Notes under the pieces: generated by a model
Seen by the model: only the letters and a program-made list of their open reading frames with translations
Databases searched by the model: none
Told to the model about the DNA's origin: nothing
Shown here: positions 53,939 to 64,000 of the stretch, one piece after another
Numbering within the stretch: the first letter of the stretch is position 1
Layout of the letters: each line of letters starts with the position of its first letter
Origin: Liolophura sinensis
Taxonomy: Eukaryota; Mollusca; Polyplacophora; Chitonida; Chitonidae
Direction: 5' to 3'
Length of the DNA stretch: 64,000 nt
Assembly (NCBI RefSeq): GCF_032854445.1
Contig: NC_088303.1
Location: 24,469,265 to 24,533,264 of the forward strand
Made by a program: the position numbers and the translations under genes

Positions 53939-54265
53939 TATATTTTTTATGAAATAGGAATGTTTCAGAAACTATTTTAAATCTTTCCGCTTTGACGTAC
54001 TGCTTTGGTCAAAAATTTGGACGGTAAACCAATAGGCAGCGCATCTTTCTCATAATAACGCTTGCAAGGGCTGTCTGAGTGTTGTGAGTTCCATTCTCAC
54101 CGAGAACATCTCCATGTACTTGGAAACATTTGCAATATGTCTTACAATTACTTTTGTCCAATTATTGTTGACGCTTTTCGGTTCATCACATCGAAACGAA
54201 TTAAAGGTTTGATAAAGAATTCCAAATCTTTTATTTTTTTTTATATTTTACGTGATAGCACTGCT

Positions 54266-55888
54266 GAATGAATAATTACAGAGATGACACAATAGGTGGT
54301 TACGGATATGGAGCAGTTATCGACCCATGTTGGGAAATGGAAAGGTGTTAAAAGATGCGATCACAGACCAGCCGAGAATTAAGTGACAGAGTGAACTGAA
54401 GCAAGAAACATGTAACCAAGAGGAAGAAAAGAACAGCACACTTTGTATTTCCAATTAATTGTTTTCCTTCCTGGAGTCGGTTAAGGGTAGAAAATATGGG
54501 TTCCATTCAACGAACTCGCCTAATATTGTGGAGTCCGACTTTTGGTTGTATTGTTGCAGCGATTTGGGACAGACCGCAAACCAGTGGGGGGATTAACCCT
54601 GTTCGTATTGTAGCAGAAACTGAGCTCTATGGAAAACAGGGTCGTGTGTCAACTTGTTGCCCGAGTAGTTATGACCCTCAGAAAGTCGGCCCGACCCTAT
54701 AGCGTCCTGCACAGTACCTGTCATTCTAGGCATGGGTACCCCAGGGCGGGGAGACCAGGCAATAAATTATTTCACTGGTAGATTGTGAGAAACGTCTTTG
54801 AACTACAAGAACTGAACTGGCATAAGGTACTAACAGCCTAAACCAAAGTATTTCGTCCCTGGCAGGGAGTCGACTTAAAAAGCTATCATGGATGGCGGCT
54901 TCTTAATATAAGCAAGAACACCCAAGAATTGATAAACAGGCTTACGGAGTGAAATCTCTGTCATTATCTGTAGAGAAGAAATCTGCTTAGTACAATGGCA
55001 GCTTGCCACATAAGTCTGGCAAAAAGTGGTGAATAATACAATAAGAAAGTACGACATAAAGAGTAAAACCAGAGAAACAACAACAGTTTGTTAGCTGGTA
55101 ACTGATTACATGTAACTGGCGAAATCCGACCTCTTGTCAGTTCAACTCAGTTAGAATTTTATTCTAACTATTCACAATAATAATACAAACTTTTCAATTA
55201 TACCATGGCGAATAAAGGTTGATCTGAGTAGTTCATTATTTAATCCCAGTACGCCTGTACCTAATCTGAGTAGTTCAATATTTAATCTGATTGCGCCAGT
55301 ACTTTTTTCGAGTGGTTCATCATTTAATCCCAGTACGCCAGTACTTAATCTGAGTAGTTCATTACTTAATCCGAGTGCGCTAATACTTAATCCCAGGAGT
55401 TGAGAACTTAACCCGAGTTCTCCAGTGCTTAATCCGCTACAATTTTGCGACCAGTATACCAATGCCACGAGTTGCGAATACTTAACTCCAGCATTTTTCA
55501 ACTCACAGATTAAGTGTAACCATTTTCACTGCATTCTTTGTAACACTGTCAATTGCTTTCTCACTGAAGCTGTAACGAATAGGAAATGTTACACGCCACG
55601 AAATCAGCGTAATACGACCCATGAAAACATGTCAATATTTACGATCATTTTTGCTCATTAGAGTTCAGCTGGAGAGAAGATAGACCGTGGTACAAGCTTG
55701 GCCAAAAATTAAATATGACAACGATGTATTAGTATATTTCATTTGCTTGACCAGCTGCGATAAAATAAGACAGAACCTATCGTCAATCATAATCGGGATA
55801 ATAAATTCGTAATTAGTCTGAAACACGTTGAATCGCTTTTGGGCGAGGGCGCACTTAATAAATCAGGGATAGATTTTAACTCACTTGT
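54266..55888 (+). repeat. 2.43-kb tandem unit 5, truncated
   Basis: The first 1.62 kb of the unit, more diverged like unit 1. It stops in ACTCACTTGTCT, where a Ty3-type fossil begins, so it contains no tRNA gene. Confidence 0.92.
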
Positions 55889-58800
55889 CTTCCTTTGGAA
55901 GAGCTCTTTGTGACTGCACACTTTGTAACTAAATGTAATAACTTGACCCTGGCCGACAACATTACCCAAATATGTGACAGTGGCACAACAAAATTCACTT
56001 TTTACAAGATTGACGGTAAGTTTAGCCTGACTAAGTCTCTCAAAGAACTGGCGTATTCTGGAAATGTGCTGTTCCTAAGTGTCAGTGAAGATAATGACGT
56101 CGTCTGTGTAGACCCCGTCCAAGCCGGAAGTGACCTCATTTATGAGGTGTTGATACGTAGCTGGGCTATTCCTCATTCCAAATGGCATTACCTTGTTTTG
56201 AAAGAGTCCATCAGGCGTAGCAAAGGCTGAAACTTCAACAGTGTCAACACAGTCATCAATACGAGGTATTGGATAATTGTCTGATTTAGTGACTGCGTTG
56301 ACTTTCCTGTAATCCGTACACATTCTATCTGTACCATCAGGCTTGGGACCAAAATACATTGTAAACTCCAGTTACTGTGACTAGGCTCGATAAAGTCATT
56401 GTCTAACAGGTACTTAATCTCATTAGAGAGGTACTTAGCCTTCTCTGGGTTTAACCTGTAAGGGTGCCGTTTAATAGGTGAGACATCACCAACGTCAACA
56501 TTGTGAAAAATGGCATCAGTTCTTGATGGTACATCCGGAAACAAATGTGAAAACTCATAAACAAGTTCAGACAGTTGCTGTTGCTGAATGGGTCCCAGAT
56601 GTTGCAGTTTAGAATGAAGTTGTTTTAAGACATCTGAATTCTAAAGCTTTAAAGAATTGAGCTTAGAGTCAACCAACTGTTCGCCAATGTCATCTGTATA
56701 ACAGCAACTCTGGTCAATGTCAGCAGCAACAACATTAACAGAATGTACTGCAATGTTGTCAGAGTCATTTTTGCTTACAGAGGGTTTCAGCATGTTAATG
56801 TGACATAACTGACTTGATGTGCGTCGATCAGATGTTTTAACAATGTAGTTAAGCTCACTCAGCTTTTTGTCAACAACATATGGACCAAAATATCTGACAT
56901 CAAAGCTTTTTACTAGGTACAGGTAACAGTACTAAAACTTTCTGACCAGGTTGAAATGACCGAACAACAGATTTCTCGTCATATCTACGTTTCATATTCT
57001 TCTGAGTACATTCAAGATTGGCTTTAGCCAATTCTCATGCCCTGACAAGCTTAAATCCGATACATAATCCAACAGATTTACATTACTTGTGTCATCATTG
57101 AGAAACTGTTCCTTGTGAAACCCAATGATTCTTGTACTGACTCTCGAACAGCAAACATAAGAAATGGAATACCTTCATCCCAGTCTTTCTCTATGTCATA
57201 ACAATAAGTCTTTATCATGTTCTTTAATGTTTGGTTAAATCTTTCAATTGCACCTTGACTTTCTGGGTGGTAGGCAGAAGAATTGTATTGTTTAATGCCT
57301 AACTGGTACGTAACTTGCTGAAAAATACCAGACATGAAGTTTGAACCTTGATCAGACTGTATGGATTTGGGTAAACCAAACAGAGTAAAAAACTTTTGTT
57401 AAAGCTTTGACAACAGACTTGGTGTTTATATTCCTTAAAGGAACAGCCTCAGGAAATCTGGTTGCTGTACACATAATAGTTAACACATACTGATTTCCAG
57501 GCTTCGTCTTAGGTAGAGGGTCTACACAATCGATCAATATCCTGCTGAATGGCTCTTGAAAAGCTGGTACAGGCTCTAGTGGTGCCTTAGGAATGGTCTG
57601 ATTAGGCTTACCCACTACCTGGCATGTATGACATGATTTACAAAACTGGGTTACATCTCCCTTTAATCCTGGCCAAAGAAGCGGTTCAGTATCCTGTAGT
57701 AGGTCTTGTTAACACCCAGGTGACCAGCCATACATAAAATTTCAGTTCGGTATGCCTTAGGTACAACAATCTGATGTTTAACAGCCCAGTCATCATCAAC
57801 TGATACATCAGGTGGTCTCTATTTATGCATAAGTATATCAGACTTGACATAATAACACACAGGTTCAGATGAAATAACACAATCATCGAGAGCTCTTTCA
57901 AACAAACATGAAATTTCTGGGTCTTTATGCTGTTCAGTCACAATCTGATGTTTAGAAACATGTGATATGTCACTGGGTGTGCAATGGTCTGATTCATCAT
58001 TATCAATGCAGTCGCCTTGAGTAAACATTTGTGTAAGAAATGTATCTTGTAAGTCCGTTACTGTGTTTTTGCCGTTATCAGAAAGTTTGTTTGACATAGA
58101 CCTCGTTACAGCACAAGAGGGATACAAATCTGGACTTTCTCTCTCAACAGGATCAACAGTTTGATTTAAACAAGGTTTATCAGTCACAATAGGATTAACC
58201 ATTACTTTGTCACCAGCAAGATCATTGCCAAGTAGTAGATGAATCCCTTTAAAAGGCAAAGTAGGCCTAATGCCGACAGTAACAGGACCCGAAATAATAT
58301 CTGATGACAAGTAAGCTTTGTGAAGAGGCACAGATTCAAATTCACCAGAGCTTACACCGATAATTAATACATTTGATCCAGAATATGATTCATCAGAAAA
58401 TGGCAAAACATCTTGTAACAATAAAGACTGAGAAGCTCCAGTATCTCTTAATACCCTGATCTTTGTATCACAAGACATGTCACTTTTAAGTGAGACTTTA
58501 TCGTCACAAATAAATGGCTAGAAAAGTTTCATAACATTATCTTGTGAATTCTGTGTACAATCTACTGGCGGAGTTTTAACATAATCAAATGCATCAACAT
58601 TGTTCACTATATCAGACTTTTTAGCAGTAACGCACAAACCAGTAGGCTTGGAGCCACCCTCCTGTTCTTGCCTTCTCTTTAAAGCATAACAATTTGACAT
58701 AACATGGCCTGGCTTCCTACAATAATTACATGTAACCCTGCTAAACTGTCTATCAGTAAATGTATGGTCGGACCTTCGTTGAGTAGTGTTTGAATTAACA

Positions 58801-59090
58801 GGTCTTCTTTGCTCACCTGATTTGTCAAAATTTTGAGTCTGTTTCGGTGGGCCTGAACTTGAGTTAAATGAACTGCCGGAAAAGGGTTGAGGCTTTCTAA
58901 ATGAAGACGGCTTTATCTGAAATGAGACCTTATGTGTAACCGTGTTAGTATCGGCCATAGTGGCCGCTGCTTCTAAGGTATCAGCCTCTTTATCCTCAAT
59001 GAAAGTTCTGATGGTAGTCGGATCATCCAGCAAACAGATCTAATTACAAAGGCTTTCTCTGCTAACTCTCTTGGTATTCGGCCCCAGTGT
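55889..59090 (-). mobile_element. Ty3/gypsy-type element fossil, Gmr1-like domain order
   Basis: On the minus strand in order: gag end with a CCHC knuckle (CNYCRKPGHVMSNC, about 58.7 kb), aspartic protease (RDTGASQSLL, about 58.45 kb), integrase (zinc region about 57.65 kb, YHPESQGAIERFNQTLK about 57.25 kb, GPY-type end about 56.87 kb), then reverse transcriptase (HPYRLNPEKAKYL about 56.5 kb, DYRKVNAVTK about 56.3 kb, MPFGMRNSPATYQ about 56.18 kb). Integrase before RT is the copia-like order known for Gmr1-type Ty3 elements. No LTR seen; an incomplete, broken element with perhaps half a dozen breaks. Age: old enough for scattered breaks, yet protein motifs are still easy to read. Confidence 0.85.
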
Positions 59091-59720
59091 CATCCGTCCG
59101 TCCAGGCAGGCAATTGAGGTCGCCAGCCAAATCACCCTTGGTCAGCTACGCCAGCCGCCCCTTTGTGTCCTCATCTCTTGTGGTCAATAGCCCGGTGATT
59201 GATACACCGGTGTTGAAGTGCGCGAGATGGGAGGGTCAAGCTTTACTCAAATCGCGGATTAAAAATGTTAATGTTGACCACTCCATTAGAGTCTAATTCT
59301 CTCTATAATACTCTTAAACTTTGTCGGTCGTATGTTGGACTGATTTGAAAATTTCTCTGTGCATATTGTATGAACAGAAATATTTGGCTTCCACCCGTCA
59401 TTTGTATTTAACATTTTATAGCACAGTAACTGGTGTTAGAAAACGGTATTGTATTAACAAGAGTTAGTCAATTTCATGAACGAAAAAGTGTTCAGCTTTC
59501 TATTCTATGCATAAAAATACCTTTTATTGTCTGTTTTTTTAACACTTCTTTTCAGGCCACCCTCAGTGAGTGTTCGTTTACGAAAATAATTCTGGCATAG
59601 CATCCGGTGAAGATATGTAAAGAATGATAAACTTTTCTGTACCGGGTAGATGAAATTGAAGTTTATCTTTTTCTATCCTTTCAGTTTTGCTTGAAAGAAT
59701 TTTCTGGTCTTGGGTTTCCA
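59091..59720. other. No gene recognised
   Basis: 59087-59296 has a short open frame without family similarity; the rest is AT-rich with no repeat recognised. Confidence 0.5.
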
Positions 59721-59721
59721 T

Positions 59722-59797
59722 CAGACTCCTTCCACCGCCGTCGTATAAGTGAAATATTCTTGAGTACTTCGTAAAATACCAATCAAATAAATAAATC
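59722..59797 (+). mobile_element. SINE 3' end
   Basis: GTATAAGTGAAATATTCTTG and AATCAAATAAATAAAT tail. Confidence 0.8.
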
Positions 59798-59917
59798 AAA
59801 GAATTGTCTACTTTTTCTTTTGATGTGCACTGTAGTAAATTTATTTGGGTGTTTTTGCAAATAATGCGAGCAGAGGAATCTGCAGTTGTGATTTGTTAAT
59901 AATACTCTGATATTTTT

Positions 59918-60073
59918 AATTTATTTACTTATTTGATAGGTGTTTTACGCCATACTCAAGAATATTTCACTTATAAGACGGCGGCCAGCATTATGGTGGG
60001 AGGAAACCGGGCAGAGCCCGTGAGAAAAACCACGACCATCCGCAGGTTGCTGGGAGACCTTCCCACGTATGAC
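59918..60073 (-). mobile_element. SINE, antisense, head missing
   Basis: GGTGTTTTACGCCATACTCA, CAGCATTATGGTGGGAGGAA, CCTTCCCACGTATG. Confidence 0.85.
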
Positions 60074-60085
60074 CAACTCTGATAT

Positions 60086-61449
60086 TAGAAGACGGTGATT
60101 TAAAATTATTTACTTTATTTATTTATGAAATTGATGTTGTACCGCATGTTTCTTTACCATTAAATACGACAAACATTACTTTCTGGTGTACGTATCGAAG
60201 ACAAGATTGGCACAGTTAAATTCATTAATCCTTGCGATGTACGTGTGTGTAACATGTGTGTTGAGCTCAATCGAGCTATCAGTAGGATGGGAATTTAGAC
60301 AATATCCAAAGCTATATTGAGTCTCTTTGGATTTATCATCAAAACTGCACCAAAGACTACATTTCTGTTAAGGTGATGGTTTAATCTGTACCCAACACTG
60401 CATCACTGGAAAGATTCTGATTTCGGGCTGTATCCATGATTTTATCCTCAAGCGGGTTCAAACTTTTTGTTCCACCTAATACAACATCATTAAAGCAGGA
60501 TGAATTTAAGATGAACCCAGATCTGCTTCAGTCATATGGTGGTGGATTTAATCTACAATCAAAAATGTCACAGAGATCGGGTGAACTTTTTTTAGCATGA
60601 TCCTAAAACTGTATGACTTATACATATGCATCCTTGGGTTAAAGCCCTACACAAAGCAATACTAATAATCAATCGTCCTGCATTTAATCTGTAATCCGGG
60701 CAGTGCCAAGCATATAAAAGGTTCTTCGAAGACCAATTGGCTCTTATCAGGCGGCAGAACTATACCCAGCAGCATATCCTTAGTAAGACGGAGTCAGTGT
60801 TGTAGATAGACGACAGCGTAACTAAAAACAGTCCTCGAATATACATTCCTAGCGAACAATAGGTGGAAAACGTGACCTGAGCTTAACTAGACTATATACG
60901 GAAGAACTCAGAAGTAAATCGAAAACTTTGACTCTCAACAGGACAGTTCATGCAGCTTGCCACGAAATGAATGTATCAAACTGTGTCACAAATATTGCCG
61001 GCAGTAGTGTGTCGTCACGCGTTCATACACTGCTAGGTTATACACTGAAGCGCGTTGTGACGAGCCATGTATTTAATGCTGTCGTGAAGAAGAATCGTTA
61101 ATATTGAGGATAATGTGAGAAGAATGCATCAATCAAGAGAACAACAGCAAAGTTGGACTCTGTCGGCGGAGGCCTCTTCTTCGGCTCAAGAACAAACACT
61201 CCGAACAAAAACGCCAACTAAGAAAGGACAACCTATTCCAGTCACCAATCTCTTGGGAACGGTGAAACTCATACAGACCCTTAGTAATACCGTGGCCACT
61301 TCGGAGAAACGTAATTGGACACGCAAGGCACGGGTTATTCAAAGTTTCGCAATTACCCGCTTAGTGAGTGTTTTTCCACACGTTATGGGGTCATTGGAAT
61401 GCCTGGTTTTCCCTACAGCGGACGTATGTTCGATAGATTTGATAACAAT
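60086..61449. other. Intergenic; no gene supported
   Basis: No exon chain or known repeat. A 127-codon frame starting at 61115 runs into the SINE that follows, and its N-terminal part (KTPTKKGQPIPVTNLL) matches nothing I know. Confidence 0.5.
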
Positions 61450-61525
61450 ATTTGCTGTCCGCTGTCGTATAAGTGAAATATTCTTGAGTACGGCGTAAAA
61501 CACCAATCAAATAAATAAATAAATT
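61450..61525 (+). mobile_element. SINE 3' end
   Basis: CGTATAAGTGAAATATTCTT, ACGGCGTAAAACACCAATCA and (AAATA)n. Confidence 0.85.
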
Positions 61526-62827
61526 AAACGAACTGAGGCATTTAATCAGCTCTCTCCATAGCCATTCTCTTCAGCGGAACAGCCTATTAGTCCACCAGGC
61601 CATCATTTGTAATCAGAAATTAACCCTTTACTACAATGCATGCGTCTGGAAGGGTATCAAAATATTTTCCTTTTTCACGCGAATGAAAATTTTATTTATC
61701 GCTTTTTTCCTTTCATTTCGAGGAATGTTTTTGACAAAAATGTCCATTCTCGGCCCTTATTGGAACTTAACAGATTAAACGTCTAAATATGAACAAAGGA
61801 ATTAAGATTGTGATGTAAAATGAATGAGCTCAGAACAACCTTGCTCTTATCCCCAAAATATCTCACTCTTGCCAGTGACATATTGGCAGATGCGTTTATT
61901 TTGTGACTTATTAAAATATGGTGTTAACGGAATAGTTCTTCAAATGAGATGCTTTAATGTGTTATATGTATCGCAGCGCTCTGTGGTCGAATGATTTAAT
62001 GGTTAATCTATGGCGAGTATTCAGAATTACAGTTCACGCTGGTTTGTCGGCTTTATAAACACGATCGACCGTTTAAAAGAGATTTCATCAACTCAGAAAG
62101 AATAATGCCACTGCGTGAATGACGTTTAGGTTCAATCGGCTCATGAAGAATAATGTCAGTGCGTATATATGTGTTTTTTTTTCTTAAACACAGCGTGATG
62201 CACTAAACGAATAAACAGATAATGGTGAGTGCTATTATATTTTCTTCGACTGCTTTGAGGAAAGATGAAGACAAGCTCACACAGGAAATGAGCAACAGTA
62301 AATGTTGAAAAAGTTGGATAAAAATACTTCGATCGATTAAACAAAAAATACTAATAATGAATAGATGAATCAAATGTGACAGTTTCAAACAGGAATAGAT
62401 TTTCTGCATTTTTAGTCAGCATTAATAGGATTCCAAGGCTCCATAATAAAATTGCTTAATGTTTCGTTCATGTTTGAGTCAAGTTCAGATCACAGTTACT
62501 GTATTACATAAACGATAAACCACTGGATAAAAAAAAACAGACTATACAGTTACAAAGTCAGTTGACCTTTTAAAAGCGTGAGGAGACTAGACTTCTAGAC
62601 AACCTTGATAATTAAGCAATCCTAAATGGAACTTTTCTCCCAACCATGCTCTCTAACCTAGGCGAAAGAAAGGGTAAGGTTAATAAAGGTAATGTAAGGA
62701 GGTTGTGAACAGAATTGCGACAATTGCAAATTGGAGAAGTCAAATCTCTACTAATGTGTATATACAGCGGAGGTATAAAGGTTCTGCTTGTTGTACATGC
62801 AAAACAGAATAACACCAAGGCTTAAAA
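61526..62827. other. Intergenic; nothing recognised
   Basis: AT-rich, stops frequent in all frames. No tRNA, repeat array or exon pair seen. Confidence 0.5.
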
Positions 62828-63063
62828 TCAGTGTGACCGAGGTGTTTAGCACGTCAGCGCGGCGCAGGGGCCTCTCACCAATACGGCGGCCACTGTGACG
62901 TGCAAGTCCAGCTCATGTTGGCTTCCGTTTCGGCCGTAGGTGGGAAGGTCTGCCAGCAACCAAGCTTTGCCTGGTTTCCTCCCAAGTAATGTCCTCCCGC
63001 CGTCGTATAAGTGAAATATTCTTGAATACGACGTAAAACATCAATAAATAAATAAATAAATAA
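62828..63063 (+). mobile_element. tRNA-headed SINE, near full length
   Basis: Head GTGTTTAGCACGTCAGCGCG, CAAGTCCAGCTCATGTTGGC, GTATAAGTGAAATATTCTTG, tail (AAATA)n. Possible imperfect target repeat AAAATCAGTG / AAAACCAGTG. Confidence 0.85.
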
Positions 63064-63486
63064 AACCAGTGCCTTGAGAGTTTTCGTTTTTAATTACCAA
63101 CAATATTTAAAACAACACTGTTATACGGAGACTTGTTTTATATTACCTTAAGAAATGAATTTATCCATATAAAAATCGGTGAAAACTCTACGTTATCTTA
63201 CAAGGGTGTTGTGCCTATTTAAATAATCTGATATATTGTCATACCAAAAGAAAATAATCTCAAGGTGATTTTCGAAGTTTAATTGTTACATTCTGTATAA
63301 ATGTATGATGTTTTTGTCATTCTGGGATGCGGTTAAGCTTATATAAATTGTATACATTTACTAACTCATAAATAAACGATAAATCTTCTTCCGTCTGGAT
63401 GATGTATCATCCTAAATGACCAAAAGTTCGACACGGCGATCGGATAAGACAGCACTACAACTATTTCGGCCTATACCTAATGTATA

Positions 63487-63658
63487 TACACTCAAAAAAT
63501 CATCTGTTAATTTTAATAGAAAGTTTCTTGTTTGAGTGATGCTAGAATGTGTGTGTTTATATTTAAGAGAACAATCTGCTGCAATAGCAGAATACATTCT
63601 AGCAGCACTGAAAAGCAGACTTTCTGTTTAAAATTAAACGTTACTTTTTTAAGTGTAG
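63487..63658. mobile_element. Foldback MITE (TA-flanked, CACTYNAAAAA ends)
   Basis: Left arm CACTCAAAAAATCATCTGTT ... GTGATGCTAGAATGT; right arm inverted reads CACTTAAAAAAGTAACG ... GTGCTGCTAGAATGT. TA on both sides suggests a Tc1/mariner-type target. No coding capacity. Confidence 0.75.
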
Positions 63659-64000
63659 CCTTTTGCAAGATGAAGCCTTTGTTACACGACCAAAGTTATG
63701 CTGAAGTTGTCCTTAAATCGGACCGGCAACAAAGAACTGTGTAATTTAACGACTCAGTTCAATTTAACCGTGTATAAATCAAATTTACGTATGACCCACC
63801 ATTAATACCATCCCTTCCGGATTGCGGTATTTTTTTGGTCAACTGAGTTTGTATAGGGCTTGTACGGCCAGGCAAAGGTGGATGAAGGGTCTATTTACTG
63901 AAGATGTTTTCCCTCAAACCGTAGGGATAACTGTCGGTTTTATGGCATGAGTATCCGGAGTGATAAACCACCGGCATTTGGCAAGACACTTCCCCACGTT

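Larger units (their letters stand above)
51680..54265 (+). repeat. 2.43-kb tandem unit 4 with nested duplication
   Basis: 2586 bp. A stretch of about 175 bp (TTTTTGATGCATTTAAACTC to the tRNA D arm) is duplicated at 53531-53710 and onward, giving one truncated and one complete tRNA-Met. Small deletions later in the unit offset part of the gain. Confidence 0.92.

Noticed and set aside
59087-59296. 69-codon plus-strand frame
   Set aside because: No family and it starts at the edge of a Ty3-type fossil; too short to support.
61115-61498. 127-codon open frame
   Set aside because: Its end is translated SINE and the rest has no similarity, splice partner or promoter that I can see.

Overview
The window is animal nuclear DNA, most probably from a mollusc. 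Spliced genes have GT-AG introns. About twenty copies of a tRNA-headed SINE ending in (AAATA)n and a second short repeat with a (CACT)n tail are of types I associate from memory with mollusc genomes. The animal group is inferred; I cannot fix the species.

Positions 644-24785 (+) hold one long host gene that I could assemble exon by exon: a STRA6-like (retinol-binding-protein receptor family) multi-pass membrane protein. It has 17 coding exons, every junction agrees in phase, and the product is 613 residues. Its introns carry SINE copies, a 70-bp satellite, a 33-bp minisatellite, a PIF/Harbinger transposon and a segment shared by introns 7 and 11. Positions 28310-30757 (-) hold a complete secreted single-domain C-type lectin gene of 152 residues, with a likely non-coding first exon and TATA box near 32.01-32.08 kb. 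A lone terminal exon of an unidentified gene lies at 25999-26261 (-).

Positions 32.7-59.1 kb form a repeat-dense island built around elongator tRNA-Met(CAU) units. Diverged minus-strand units at 34.4-35.6 and 42.3-42.8 kb are interrupted or flanked by a DIRS-like fossil, a CACT-tailed short repeat, an I/Nimb-like LINE and pieces of a Tx1/L1-group LINE. From 44386 to 55888 a 2.43-kb unit is repeated 4.7 times. Four of these units carry a tRNA-Met gene that folds well and contains an 18-nt intron at the canonical 37/38 site; a fifth, truncated tRNA copy was made by a nested duplication. A broken Ty3/gypsy-type element with integrase ahead of reverse transcriptase (Gmr1-like order) adjoins the array at 55889-59090 (-).

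Positions 59.1-64 kb show no supportable gene, only SINE copies and a TA-flanked foldback element whose relative also occurs near 0.9 kb.

The most unusual features are the intron-bearing tRNA-Met array with its tRNA-like satellites, the Tx1-group LINE whose two ends meet tRNA-unit sequence in the same spacer, the Gmr1-like domain order, and a tandem duplication that has copied the acceptor of STRA6-like exon 2.
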